A DNA stretch of 64,000 nucleotides from Gymnogyps californianus. Lineage: Eukaryota > Chordata > Aves > Accipitriformes > Cathartidae. The stretch is taken from positions 202,201,494-202,265,493 of the forward strand of contig NC_059471.1 in the NCBI RefSeq assembly GCF_018139145.2. The letters run 5' to 3'. Position 1 is the stretch's first letter, and each line of letters starts with the position of its first letter. The notes beneath the pieces are model-generated. The model worked only from the letters and a program-made list of their open reading frames with translations, had not been told where the DNA came from and did not search any database. Positions 14,025 through 27,300 of the stretch are shown here, piece after piece. A program made the position numbers and the translations under genes.

Positions 14025-17000
14025 CTGGAAAAAGCCACAGAGAAAATTTTAGGACCACAACAACTGTTTAGAGGTGGCTTACTGCATGCTGTTACTGTTG
14101 TGGTGTCATCTTTGTCAATGAGCATATAGAATGTCTTCCAATGTAGACATTGAAGTCTGAGATCGTAAAGGAAAAACAAGTCACATTAATTTTCACATAA
14201 GAAAGGTTTCATGTATGATTATAAACTAACAAAGTAAGAAACAAAACAGCATTTACAACATTCATTTGGAATCTTCTTGGACATGTTTTTGCTACTTGTA
14301 ATCAATGCAAATTTCGTTCTTGTACCCATTTACAGGGTACAGTGGCATATGCAAAGCCAAATCCAGATACGGAGATTCAATTAGTGACCTTAAGGCAGAT
14401 TTAATTAACATCCACAACTAACTGCTTTAAACTGTTAGCATCTTCCACAAACATCAGCTGCTGGATATTTTGCCCCTATTTTATGTCCCACATCTCCACA
14501 GCTTCTGCTAGAAATCTCTGTTATATATGTTCCAGCTTTAAGGACACTGAAGGAACACCGTATGTCCACAGAGCTTTGTTTGTTGTACTTCTTATTTACT
14601 ACATATCCCGTATTTAGGCATGTACCAAGAGGACATACAAAGTCATTAAACAAATTCATTTGGATCACCAGTGACAGTAATTTCCCATACAAGCAATAAA
14701 GAGGAGTCATTGCATTTGTTATGTGATCAAAGTGGTTAAGGAAATAAAGATGAATTACACTGCTCAGGAAATGATGAATTACTATGCAATCATGACTTTT
14801 TAAAAATATGCCAAGGAGAAACCCGTGATGGAACCTTTTGCATAAATTAGCTTATGTTATTTCAATGGTGCATGGTAGGAGGGGAGCAGAAGCTAGATCA
14901 CAGTATTTGTAACTTAGGGTTGTGCTTAGACTGCTTATTTCAGGCATCCGCACTAAAAATAAGTGCTAATCCCCAGCACACTGATTTAAATTGCCTAAAT
15001 AAGGAATGTTGGCTATTATGGAGCAAATGGGGAGAGGCCTCTAAAAGCCCGTGGAGAATTTGCTAGGGTACTTATATGTGGTGTCTTCTCCCCATTGGCA
15101 GAGCTCCAGCATAGAGGGAGGTTCAGTATAGGGAGACCACTCCCTACGGTGATTTATTGCTGTCTCAGGTGTGGCTAAGCAGGAGAGCTAGCTCAAGGTG
15201 GCCACACAGACCCAGTAAGCTCAGTGTGATGCTGAACTCAGTGATTACAACTGTATTAATAAATAAGGTTGCACTCAAGCTCTGAGGGCCTGAGCCAGGA
15301 CTCTGCAGTAGATACCATTGCCCCTCTGACCAAGGTCTAGAACTGAAGGTCTTGGGGAGACAGGGAGGTGATGGTCCAGGGGAATGAGTGACCTTCTCCT
15401 CCGCAAACATCTAGTGGTTAAAGCAATTGCTCAGGAAGGTCCTGAGTTCTTGTCAGAGGGAGGGAACTTATGGATATCACTCAAAGCCCCATATATGCAA
15501 AGCAAAAAGAAGTCCTGGATCCGAGGCCAGAAGCCAGGACTTCCTCCTGCACTTCTGAGCAGCAGTCATGATTTTTCTTTCTTACTGTGTTGCTCTGGTC
15601 CTATGAACTTCACCTTTTTTTCCCCCCACATTTTCGCCCTGAAAATTGGACCAGTTTTAGGAGGAACTTGCTTTCAGACTATTCAGTTACCTAGTGGCTA
15701 GCATATCCTTTCAGAAGCTCCCGCTTCCTTGGGCAAGCCTTCCCATCACCATCCCTTTAGCGTAGTCTGGACTCACTTGGTACAGCCTGAGTACATCTCC
15801 CTTGTCTGCCACCTCTGGGGATGGAGGCAGAGTTTATGGCTCTCCCTGCTCATCCCTTAAGTACAGCGGATCTTATATGTCTGGCTCATGTATTTTTCTA
15901 GACTGGTAGGCTTAATATATGGGGCATTTTGACTTGGGGCACTTCGACTTAGGTCACTTAGCCATTATGCATGTCGAAATGGAGGTGTCAAGTGAATTAA
16001 AATACCAACCACAGTGAGACAGTACCAGAGAGCAGGCAGCTTGAATCATTCTCTGAGACTTAAGTGCCTGCGCTAGTCTTGAATTCTTTGTACTTCGGAG
16101 TTCTTTAAATGAAAATATAAATGAGAGGGTCTAATCCTGTAGCTGTTACTTGCGCAACACTCTGTGCTGGGTTCAGAGTAAATGCTGTGATGTCAGACCT
16201 TATCAGTAAATCTCTTAGGGAAAAAAACTTGTGTGTTCTCCTAAAAATAGGTGTGATTAAATTATTCATCCATAATTTTTTAAGAATATAGAAATGTGCA
16301 ACAAATACCAAGACTTTCATACATTTATCATACCTCTACAATTTGCTATTTGAGATAGATTGTTTTCTTTATAAACACATAATAAAAAATCGACATTAGA
16401 AATTATTGGAATGCAGACAGGGACTTCAGTCATGGATTTACAGGCAGAATTCAAATCTGAACAATGAGAAATGGAAGTGCCAGTGAATCAACAATCTAAT
16501 TTGCATTGATCAAAAACTAATATAAAACTGGATATTGTTTTTCCTGTGGCCTTCCTGCAATAAATTACTATACACAGACTACAGAAAGCCAAAGTGATTT
16601 TTGTTCCTTTTTGCTGTTGAAATATCCTTTTTTTGAAGCAGAAGAAAATTTTTTTCTTGGTAAATCAAGCAGAAAATAAATTAAAAATTAAATTTAAAGT
16701 TTAGACTTGTGGTATTAGTTCCAGGAAAATATCTCACAAATATACAAGACTACATAATAAAACCCTTCGGCTTACCCTGGCTTGCTCTTGCTCCTGGAAG
16801 ACATATATTCTAAGACCAATATCACAATAGGGGTTAACACGATTTTATTCTTTTGAATATTTTCTGTAGACTGCTTTGGGGCTTTTAGGAATACACAGCA
16901 TGAAAATCATAGAATCGTAGAATCATTTAGGTTGGAAAAGACCTTTAAGATCATCGAGTCCAACTTAAACCTAACACTGCCAAGTCCACCACTAAACCAC

Positions 17001-18445
17001 ATCCCTAAGCACCACATCTACCTGCCTTTTAAATACCTGCAGGGATGGTGACTCAACCACTTCCCTGGGCAGCCTGTTCCAATGATTGACAACCCTTTCA
17101 GTGAAGAAATTTTTCCTAATATCCAATCTAAACCTCCCCTGGCACAACTTGAGGCCATTTCCTCTCATCTTATCACTTGTTACTTGGGAGAAGAGACTGA
17201 CCCCCACCTCGCTACAACCTCCTTTCAGGTAGTTGTAGAGAGCGACAAGGTCTCCCCTCAGCCTCCTTTTCTCCAGGCTAAACAACCCCACTTCCCTCAG
17301 CCACTCCTCATAGGTCTTGTGCTCTAGACCCTTCACCAGCTTCATTGCCCTTCTTTGGACACACTCCAGCACCTCAGTGTCTTTCTTGTAGTGAGGGGCC
17401 CAAAACTGAACACAGTATTTGAGGTGCGGCCTCACCAGTGCCGAGTACAGGGGGACGATCACTTCCCTAGTCCTGCTGGCCACACTATTTCTGATACAAG
17501 CCAGGATGCTGTTGGCCTTCTTGGCCACCTGGGCACACTGCCGGCTCATCTTCAGCTGGTTGTTGACCAAAACCATGCCACAGTCTACATACAATGTCCT
17601 ATTTCTTACCAAACGCTAGAATTGTAGACGAAATACGATCTGTATAGATTATTGAAGTAGGTTAAGGTTTTTTACAATAACTCCCACAACTTATTGTCAT
17701 ATACTTAATGAGCTTCTAGTAGATTTATTTTATAGTATATTTCTCAGTTGAAGCCTAGACTGTTCGGTTTTTCTATTGAGCTTTCTCAGGACATGTCTGC
17801 GCAGCAGTGAGCACTGTGTGAAAGGCATTGGTGCACTGACCCTGAGCTAATCTATTCCTGTGCTGCACGGAGTATCTGATTAGCACAGTGAGTTGCCAGT
17901 AGCGTGCTGAATCGCTCCATGGGAGACCGACCATGGGAGCAATCTCTGTGCTGTCACACAAGGAAATGCAAGCTAAAGAAGTGAGACTACATATTTCTCT
18001 GGGCCACACAATAAAAACTTCAAGTGATCAAAGTTAAAAAGTTGCTGGGATATCCTGAAGAGAGGAACGTAGCCTTCTCCCACCCATCAGACTGCAAGTG
18101 TTCACAGGAAGAAGACGAGGAAAAAGTCCCTCATCCCCAGAAGCTGCGACTCAGAAAAAAAATAAAAATCTGAGCTGAAAAAGTGGATTTTCAGATTCAC
18201 ATCACAGCAGGGACATTAACGATGCGTCACTATGATACTCAATGAAGCAAACACAAAACTGCAGCATCATAGTTGGATTATTTTGTAGCTGTCTAAGTGA
18301 AAACATTAGGTAGATTACCAGGTTTAAAGGCTGAGCTATAAGAAAAAAGCTTTCCAGAGAAAAGTTAGACATCAGCACCTTACAATGGCTACACTAAAAT
18401 ACAGCTACCTGTATGTATGTAGGTACCTTGTAAGTTGCTGCTTAC
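14025..18445 (-). other. Pseudogene intron between exons 17 and 18
   Basis: Holds the CR1 at 16.9-17.6 kb. The rest is unique sequence with no recognisable coding or RNA feature. Confidence 0.7.
16905..17615 (-). mobile_element. CR1 LINE, 5'-truncated, reverse orientation
   Basis: Ends (on the + strand, begins) with CATAGAATCGTAGAATCATT, the CR1 3' tail in reverse. Reverse strand 17612-16992 is an uninterrupted frame of 206 codons with the CR1 reverse-transcriptase C-terminus: [84 protein letters not shown]. The intact frame suggests a fairly young copy. It lies in the intron between exons 17 and 18, in the sense orientation. Confidence 0.93.
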
Positions 18446-18495
18446 TTTGCTGTATGTATATTTAGCCAAGAAGTAGTTCTCCTTTTCAATAGTAT
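18446..18495 (-). pseudogene. GH31 pseudogene, exon 17 (microexon, 50 bp)
   Basis: 50 bp between TTGACAG and AAA|GTAAGC. It completes the split Asp codon and encodes TIEKENYFLAKYTYSK, matching the family 'dTye.g.yflv.f.a' stretch. Its length is exactly what is needed to go from the phase-1 end of exon 16 to the phase-0 start of exon 18. Intact. Confidence 0.88.
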
Positions 18496-18864
18496 CTGTC
18501 AAAACACAGAGCAAGGAGGATTGGTATCAAAACAAGGAGCAAAATCCATAAGCAGTTCACATGAATTGTAGCGAGTGGCTAACATCAGATGAAGATGATT
18601 TGTGGGCTATTTAATCTCTTCCTCTAGTTTTCTTAGGGTGATCTCAGGGGAACATGACATGAGTGATTGCCCTCTCTAGCAGACTAGCTGTTCCCAGTGC
18701 CACACCTTTCTCATATCAAAACACAGACTTCAAGAGCAATCTGCTTTTCACCTCTGTAACGTTCAACTTAGGGTCAGTTCTCCAGCTATTTCTAGCAGGA
18801 GTCAGTGCCATTATACTGCTGAAAAGGCGGCCTGAGGAGAGCCCTGTATACAGACACTACTTCA

Positions 18865-19032
<168 letters not shown>

Positions 19033-19802
19033 TTATTTAACAAAGACTTCTGAACACAATTAACTCCAATTTTAAGGTTACAAAAAAGGCCACGACAGAA
19101 GAATGACAACCATGCTTACCAAAAGGGCTCCTGAAATGATGACGAAAAATTTGCCTTGCCTTGTTCCACTGAAGTGTAAAATTCCCACCTTTTGAGTGCT
19201 CGTGTGACAACTTTCCCCTTCTTTAGTGGCCTTAATGTATGATAACTGGGCAGTCTGGGAGGCAACTGGTCACCAGTGCTACCTTACTATGGTTTGGATT
19301 GGTTGCTGCGCAGTGCTATTCTCTTCCTTCCCTACTCACATTAGCTTCTGAGCATGGTTCAGACTTGAGACCACTATATTACCCATTGGCATGGGGAAAT
19401 CATTTTCCTCAAAAGAGATTTGAGTTTTTCCACCTTGCCCGAGGCATTTGATAAATTCATCCAAGGAGAAGAGTTTTGCATTTTCCCCTTGCATATGTTT
19501 ACTTTGAATGACCGACAGCAGGTCAGCATGGCAGTTAAGAGGTGCAAAACCTTTTCTGAGCATAACCACAGAGCCAGAAGTATGTTTCAGCTGTGCAAAT
19601 GATGACGTGGGTCATCTCTGGGGTGACTTCTCCTAATGCAATGGAGCGAATAGTGTGACAAAAATACTGTGCTTATCACCTGGGATGGCAGCTGGGAGCT
19701 GCAGATAGCCTCTCTTCTGCACTTTCTTTTGATTGCTTTTTTGGCTGTCTGTGGGTCTGACCTGCATCGTGGTTGTTTGGTGACAGACATAGATGACATT
19801 AC

Positions 19803-19931
19803 CTCTTAGTAGTGGTCGTGGCTGGTGCCTGTTCTGGCAGGATAGCCTCCACAGATGAACAGAGGGATCTTGCTCAACAGGGCAGCCACAGTAGCATAGT
19901 TCTTGTTCCAGGTACTTGGCGCTTTATGACC
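19803..19931 (-). pseudogene. GH31 pseudogene, exon 15, with 2-bp deletion
   Basis: 129 bp between GCGGTAG and AG|GTAATG. It encodes GHKAPSTWNKNYATVAA, then LLSKIPLFICGGY; the frame then breaks and resumes, with two bases missing, as LPEQAPATTTTK. The family block is 'lHlRGGYIlP.Q.P', so TAT-ATC has become TAT-C at about 19841-19842, and Arg of RGG is Cys (CGT-to-TGT). The shifted frame stops at TAA 19806-19808. With the two bases restored in the count, the exon ends in the phase exon 16 needs. Confidence 0.88.
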
Positions 19932-21651
19932 CTACCGCAAAAATTAATGCAGTTAAAAGAAAACGCAAATCTGGGCACTATATATTGTGACCATATACCA
20001 CTGAAAAAGAGACCGAGGGGTACATTTTAATCTCAATTACATCAGTGAAAATCCAAACAAAAAAGCGGATTTCAGGGGTATTATTCTAGTTCCTTTTATA
20101 ACATGAAAGAGGATCTAGCCCCTGCAGTTATGCATATGCATGAGATAGAAGCATCAAGAATGAAAGACAGCAAATAGTCTTTAAAAATGGTATCATTCTT
20201 CCATATGCTATGGAAAAAAACCCTCATCAAGACACTGAGTGAAAAGCAAAAGAAACTTTTGCTTCCTCTTTTTATGCATATGGAGCCTGTCACATTTCAG
20301 TTTAAGGTAAGTAAGTGATTCATAATCATTTGGGAATGTAAACTGTAGATTTTCTTCTCTTTTAAGGACAATTCTTCCCCTTTCAAACAGTAATTACAGC
20401 ATTCAATGAGTGAAATTTGTATATGTGTAGACAACCTGCATTAAGTTTTCTGCATCATTCCTTTCTGGTTTAATGCCTCAAAACAGGTGTAGGCAAGGCT
20501 TACATACAGAGTCGATAACAGGAAGGCTTTGCTCTTGCCCTCTGTAAATGGTAATTATAACTTATGGTAAGTACCCAGCCTTGGGTTTGGATAAGCACCA
20601 TGTGTATGGCAAGTACGTGCCAAATGCTGAGCTTTGCTAATGCCGGGGACATGCCCCGTAGGCAGGGCAAGGGACACCGGGGCTGCCGTCCCTGCGCCCA
20701 GCCCAGCAAGGGGGGCTCAGAGGGAACTGCAACAAGGAGAGCTGAACGAAATGCTCAACCTTGCAGCGCCACAGTCTTATGAAAAGAGAAAAGGGAAAGG
20801 GTTGGGTGAACATCCATCTGAGGACACCAGCCAAATGCTGAAAGTGACCAAACTTCTTTAAAAATAAGTCTGAATTTCCTCTGAGAGCATTTCTGTCCTG
20901 CCCGCTCCTCTGCCAGCATCACTCAGGGTAGTTAACAACAGCCTGATGCTCCCAGGCTCACATTTCTGAAAGCTCTTAGCATCAGCCTAACTACTCCTGC
21001 TGAAGCCAACACTGGTCTTATCCTGCAGATTGCAGCAGAGCGTAGTTAGGTTGAAACTGAGCACTTTTGGAAATGCAGTACTGGGGATGGTGTTCGAAAG
21101 GTCAAAACTTGTAGTCCCTGAAACTAGAATAGGCTGGCATTTTCCACAGAGCAGATTGTTCTGCATCTCTTGGAAGCATCTTTCGGAGGGGAGCCTCACC
21201 CCGCTCTCTAAATATGCCTTCTGTCAAAAGTGATGCATGTGCAAAACTGCATGCACAAAATGGTTTGCAGCATGTTCTCAGGAGTACGACTCAGGTTTCT
21301 GTCTCTGTTTCTATGCAGGGAAGTGTATCAGTACAAGAATTAAAACATGCAATAAGGGGGAAAGAAAGAAAGAAATCTTGAACAGTTTCATGAATTTCTA
21401 GGCTGCTCTTGAAAATTCAGTTCTCTATGTCTTAGAGCTTTACAAACCAAAAATAGAAAATAAAATGCAACAGAAAGCTGTGTAATTTACTGTCCCAGCT
21501 AGTCTGGTGTAGACTTCTTGTGCTCTAGTTTTCTTAAATGCAGATGCTGAGGCAAAAATACTGCTGAACATTGCTAAAAGTTATTTCGCTGCAATTGTAC
21601 TGTTTTAAATTATGTACAAAATGTAAGAAACTGAATCTTGGAAATACATAC
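19932..21651 (-). other. Pseudogene intron between exons 14 and 15
   Basis: Nothing recognised. A GC-richer patch at 20.64-20.75 kb carries chance open frames. Confidence 0.65.
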
Positions 21652-21708
21652 GGTATAGTAGTCAAACCATGGTGCTTCAGGGAAGTATACATCCACAGAT
21701 CTTGCTCC
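21652..21708 (-). pseudogene. GH31 pseudogene, exon 14 (WFDYYT)
   Basis: 57 bp, phase 0 to 0, between ATTACAG and ACC|GTATGT. It encodes GARSVDVYFPEAPWFDYYT, the 'v.vYlP.a.WydyyTg' block at the edge of the C-terminal beta-sandwich. Intact. Confidence 0.92.
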
Positions 21709-22350
21709 CTGTAATTGTTATAAAGTGATTAAAGTCTTTTTTCTTTTTGCATTTCTGATATTACATTAGCTTTATTATATTTGTGCATGGAAAGATGTAT
21801 GCTGAATATTCTAATAACATCAAATCTTGGATATTACGGCTGAGTTATTATCATAGCAGTGGACTAGTGCTGGCTAATCTATAACGCTAAACAGACGAGC
21901 CTATCCTATTTGGGGGGTTTTACTGCCATTCTGTGGGATGAGTCAATGTTATATGATTATTTCGGTCTAGTACATAGCTCTATGTCTTGCAAATGTAACT
22001 GGCCTAGGTGCACTCCTCTAGCATCTGAGCAATCCCAGTGAGGTCTACAGCAGCCTTTGCAAGGCAGGACTTCACATCTGATGATGGAGTAGGGGGACAC
22101 CACTGCTCAGTGCCTCTTTCACTGTTCCTGTTGCAGAAACAGGCAGAGAGTAAGGTCTGGCAAGGAGGATTTTTGTTGCGAGTTGCTTATTCTCACAAAC
22201 AGATTAATTTTGATTCTCAACATAGATGTCTGCCCCTTTGCAGAATTATGGTTTACCCCCAAGGTCTACCTCAGGGAGCAGGTGGAGCATGAGAAGTAAA
22301 GGTGGAGGAGAAGAGTTAAGGCAAGGTTACCATTTGACATTTTAGGGATT

Positions 22351-22390
22351 TTATATATATATATATACACATATATATATGTATATATAA
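22351..22390. repeat. (TA)n dinucleotide repeat
   Basis: Forty bases of alternating TA with a few C/G interruptions (ACAC, GT). Confidence 0.9.
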
Positions 22391-22867
22391 ACCAATAGAA
22401 GGAGTAAGAAATAACTGATGTATTAAAGTATGCAAATGTCACATTAGAATACAAGAATTGCTAAACTGGAAATTTGTCTTGGTCCTGCAGCCTGTTTCCC
22501 ACAGTGGGCAGTGCTAGATGTTTCAGGCAAAGTGTCCTAGTGCTGCAGTAAGGAAGGTTGGGGTATTTTGCTCTGTCTGTTTAGATCTTACTAGCTGTTT
22601 AACAAATAAAGGTAGGCTTAATCTATAAAGTGCCTTGAAAACTTGAAGGAAAAACCCTACAAAGTCAAGATGCCCCTCTCTCCGTATTTTCTCTGCGTTA
22701 TTATGACAACCCTGGGTATTCTGGTCTGCAGAGAAGTGTGTAACCACCATCTGAATCGTGATGAGCCTTGCCTTCATGACTGCCTAAATAACAAGCCAGT
22801 GTGTAAGGCAGTTCCCCATTTTAATTTGGATGGGTGTCTCACTTGCTCACAGCCTAGGACTCAAAGA

Positions 22868-22913
22868 GCAAAGGGAAAGCTGTCCCTGACGCAAAGGGAA
22901 AGCTGTCCCTCAC
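22868..22913. repeat. Two-copy 23-bp tandem duplication
   Basis: GCAAAGGGAAAGCTGTCCCT occurs twice in a row, 23 bp apart, with only one mismatch in the three-base remainder (GAC / CAC). Confidence 0.9.
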
Positions 22914-24225
22914 CCATCTTCTCTAGGCAAGCGGGTGCCATGCTGCAGTTTGACGCAGTCACTGCTGGCCTGCAATGCCTCGGTGAGGGGCTTACAGCTC
23001 ACCTCTGCCCTGCTAGCTGGCACAAGCCCTGGCTGCCACCTCTCTCCCACCGCAAGACCCAGCAATGTGTTGCTTCCAAAGCTCAGCTTCCCCCATCAGG
23101 CCACAGGCAGCCAGCCTTCCTTTTGTGCTGCGGTCCCCCAAAATACATTAGGAACCCCTTATCTAGACCTCCTGTCATTTTATATATCCTTATAATGTTC
23201 CCTTTCATTCACTTCTTTGCAGGAAGCCACCCCTGGCTTGTCACCCTCTCTTCGTGGGAAGGTTTCTCTCACATCTTTCGTCATCTTGCTGGTCTGAGAC
23301 CCTGTGAAATCTCCTTGTTAGTCATCAGCTATTAGAAACCTGGGGGAGTCTGAAGATGAAGGACTGACGAATGAAGCGCCTTAGTGGAGTCAGAATGGTT
23401 TTAGATGCAGGTTTAAGAATTTCATTTTAAATTCACAGGGGCACAAGGGCTGGTTAAAAAAAGGTGACTAAGTGGCCTGTTTATACGTTTGATCATCAGC
23501 AACGTCTAGAAAATGTATCAGATACTCTGGCAGCATGCTGATCGCAAACAGCTCTAGGATAAATCACATGCAAATATTTAGCTCTGCTCAGACATACCTT
23601 TCTGTTGCTGTCAGCAGTCAGTGGTGGGGCAAGGAGAGAAACCCACCCTTGCTCCAGCCGAGCAGTGAGAGCCCTGACCCCAGCACCGTGCCCAGCACAG
23701 CCATAGGAAAATGCTGCTTTTTAGCAGCTGTCATATTAGCAGCTAACATTGTCATTACCGTTTCCGTAATGACTGCGTTTGCCTGTGATGCTGGGAAACT
23801 CCTGTCACAGCCCTTGATATGATGCAGTTCCAAAACGCTGTGGGTGAGTGGTAATATGGAAACCAGTTTGCTTTAATATCTGCGTGTTTCTTCCTAGCTC
23901 GACAATTACTGCTCTGTGTGTGTCCTTGGAGGGAGCTGTCAGCACAGTAACAGGAGCACACAAGGGGCAGCATCCAGCCTGTTTACATTCATTCGGTGCT
24001 TGCAGTAGCAGGGAAATGCCATGCCCTCACTTTCATCCTCCCACTTCAAGCACTGGGCAGCTCTGTACTGTCTGTGCTGCTCAGAAATGCGTTCTGCAAG
24101 CTTTGACAGTGGAGGGAAGAAATGGGTGGCTATGAGCAAACATGCCCTGAATGTCATCCAATGCCCTAAGCGCAGTTCATTTCTTTTATTCCAGTATGAT
24201 GGCATTTTTTAATTACAGTACTTGC

Positions 24226-24310
24226 CTCTTGAAGAACGGGAGCAATCATAAAAGCAGGTCCCCGAAGGAAGGCAGTATCTATTCCATGAGACTGCTGATC
24301 GGAGGTAAAT
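24226..24310 (-). pseudogene. GH31 pseudogene, exon 13 (FLWGP-type block), GC donor
   Basis: 85 bp after CACTAG, phase 2 in, phase 0 out. It encodes FTSDQQSHGIDTAFLRGPAF, then MIAPVLQE. The family has FLWGPA; Trp is Arg here. The donor is GCAAGT, either a rare GC-AG intron or a decayed GTAAGT. Frame is intact. Confidence 0.9.
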
Positions 24311-27300
24311 CTAGTGTTGAAAGTGAGATATGCAATGATAATTCACATTTTTGTAGAACTCGCAGAATATTTTGATATTGCTCGCTGCGACAAGAAATCT
24401 GCTTCCTCCAGACATCCTTCAACACTGCCAAATATTTTTCCTGATCGAGGGAATGCCAAAAGCTGGACAGAGATTCAGAAATTACTGTAGCACCTACCAT
24501 ACTGGAGCAGACCAGAACCCTCACAAAATGCTGGAGCTGATTTCTTTTCAGAATAGCAGCGGTGGGAAAACAACTAACAATTTCTGTCCAGTGGGTTGAG
24601 ACTTCATCGAGGGAGCCAAAGAGCAGGATAGAGGCCAGGACCAGGAGAGGAAACACAGAGGAATAACACTGTGCTCTAGGATCTAAAGCATTTGTGAAAA
24701 TCCTTGGATTTGGCTTCCCGCACCTTTCACAGATTTACACTAGAAATCTTTTGCAAGACAAACACAAAGCAACATTCATACATATTGTGCTTTTTAGCTG
24801 TCTTTCCTGAATGGATAAAAACTTATGGAATTCAGTCCATTTTATTCAATGCATTAAAATCGTTTTGGATTCTGATCATGTCCTCCAGACCGCTTACAGT
24901 CCCATTCGCCTGGCATCATCTGCCAGCTTGGGAAGAGATCTGTATTCCACCATGCATCAGCTAATGAAAATATTGAACAGCACCTGGCAAAGAGGAGAGA
25001 TCCTCCCCACCTCAGGAACCTCCACTCATCTGGCGTAAAATCCTTCAGAATTTAAATAGGCTTTCAATCATTTGTAAGCCTATCTCTGAGGAAATTCATA
25101 ATGGATCCTCGTTCCCTAGTTACCTTATAAGAATGTCACGTGGAGTGTGTCCCAAGCCCTCCTAAAGTCAAGGTACCTTGTACCTCCTTTCTCCTGCTCC
25201 TCTGCCCTCTTTCCCATCCAACAGCCCTGCTGCCTTGTCAAAGATGGCAACTGGGCTGGTTTCCCATCATTCGTTTTTGACGAATTCGCACTGGCTGTTG
25301 CATAATAACGTATTATTCTCTGAGGACGTACAAATTATTTGTTTAAAAATGTATTTACTGTGTCTGTTTAACTGACTTTGCAGCTGCCCGTGTCTAAAGA
25401 CAGGTTTCTGTTGTACGCTGGCCGGAGCAGAGTGGCTCAGTGTCGGTGTCCTGCTCTGACACCCTGCCTGCTCAGGGCACAGGCATATACTGCACCCAGC
25501 CCAGACTTACAGAAATTACCCCAAATGAGCAAAAACACCTTGCCAATAAAAACACATCTCTTCAGTGCTCAGATTTCTAAAATATTGCAAGTTTAGTATG
25601 TGGAACTCAGGAAAAAGTGTTCTTGAAGGCATGCCTCGGCTCTGCCTGAAAGGAACCTCAATTTATTCAGAGTTTCTTTTTTCTATCAAGAACAGTAGCT
25701 CTTTCGGACACCTTAATCTTAGTCATTATTGCATTTTGACAGAATGCTTCGTAAATATTTAAAGTGGGGTGTGGTTTTTGATGAATTACCTTGCCTTAAA
25801 GCTTTTGAAATATAAAACATTAGTTTTTCTTGTCATCTCAATAACTTCTCTGTATTTTTAATTTCGCTGTAATAAAATTATAATACTGATTCAATATACT
25901 TTGTTGTGGGAGATTTCAGGAGAAAGAGCTGATCAAGAAATTTTGACAAAAGAGAAGTCAATCTTATTTGCACGTGGAAACAAGTGTCTCACCATCTAAC
26001 TCAGCACTATTTTCTCTTGCAATTATAGCAACCATGGGCACAAATTCAGCAAACAAATGAACTCTCCTGTTTTGAAAATATAAGCCATCAAGCCTTATCT
26101 GTGATCTACGAAAGGTGCTTTATTCCATCTACATGCTTCCTATGGTTAGATGCTGGCCTCTCTTCTGTCTTATTTTTCCCCTGTCTAACCAGTAAGCAGA
26201 GCTTTCCCTTCCAGTAATGGATTACCACCTCCCAGTCTTTTTGGACAGCTGAGCTACTGGCACCTCTGTTTCACTGAGTGAAGGCCTCAGAGGCACCTAA
26301 AATGCTTATAGGAATCTACTGGGATGTTGTTCTTGTTTGTTATTTGAAATGAGCACCTAAATATTTGAAATGAAAGGAAAAATCTGAAATAATCACATGG
26401 AATAGCTATTGCTTGGAGACTCCCTGCCCAGGCAGAGCTGTTTTCAGGGTGAAGCTTGTGAACTCATAACAGCTCCACCTGAAAAACTAGTGCAGTTTTT
26501 TTAGCTCCCCTTTGTATTTGTTACAAATAAGGGAAAGGTTTGATGTAAAATTCCATCATCCATACATTGAAAAATTTGTTTCAGTTCTCTCTTTCTCCAA
26601 AACCCACATTTCTCCTCCTGTTAGCATCTGGGTCACTTTCTCTACTTGAACAGACCCACTAAACCAATGAATACTAATTAGAACGAGTAAGAAATACTCA
26701 TTAAGTAACAACAGTAACCAGTAACAGAATTAACTAATAATAGTAAGAAATACTTTTAAGCCATTTTAGGATCTAGCTATGGCAACATTAGCAAGTGATG
26801 TGCCCACTAGGATGAGACCTGGATAGTGAAACACTTTGTGCTCATCTCCTGATGCCTACACTCCCTACATGCATTTCAGAGGTTTTATTTCGTAGTAATC
26901 CCAGTCTGGTCCCACTGACTAAACTGCCATCAATGGCTGGAGCGCACCTTTCAGCTCAGTTTCACTCGACGGAAGTCTCCACTGGTGCATCTGAGACTGC
27001 CCTACAATTCAAATCAAAGCAAATTTGGAAATTTGCTAATGTAGATGTGGCCCAAATAGAGTACAAGTATGCTGAGAATGGTCAGAAAGGCAGCTTTAAC
27101 ATCACTAAAGTAATTCTGTATTAGCTGAGATTAGCTAATATTAATGCCAAAATGAACAAAGCAAAAATACAGCTAAAATAAATACTTGAAATAGCATATA
27201 GCCCCTTGTAAGTAAAATTCTCCTTAATGTAACCCAGTTAAATAAGGTAGCAGAGTAGGAAGGGGAAGGATACTGCTTTTAAAATTTATCAGTTAGCCAT

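Larger units (their letters stand above)
21709..24225 (-). other. Pseudogene intron between exons 13 and 14
   Basis: Holds the TA repeat (22.35 kb) and the 23-bp duplication (22.87 kb). A 230-codon open frame on the + strand has no family resemblance. Confidence 0.65.

Noticed and set aside
19932..20013. Stretch after TTTTTCAG beginning TGGTATATGG, considered as a WYDYYT exon
   Set aside because: It contains several stops, and the true WFDYYT exon was found at 21652-21708 in phase.
22643..23335. 230-codon open frame on the + strand
   Set aside because: It starts at a TTG, lies in a pseudogene intron, contains the 23-bp duplication and has no family resemblance.
24279..24656. 125-codon open frame on the minus strand
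   Set aside because: It overlaps GH31 exon 13 in the wrong frame; the remainder has no recognisable similarity.
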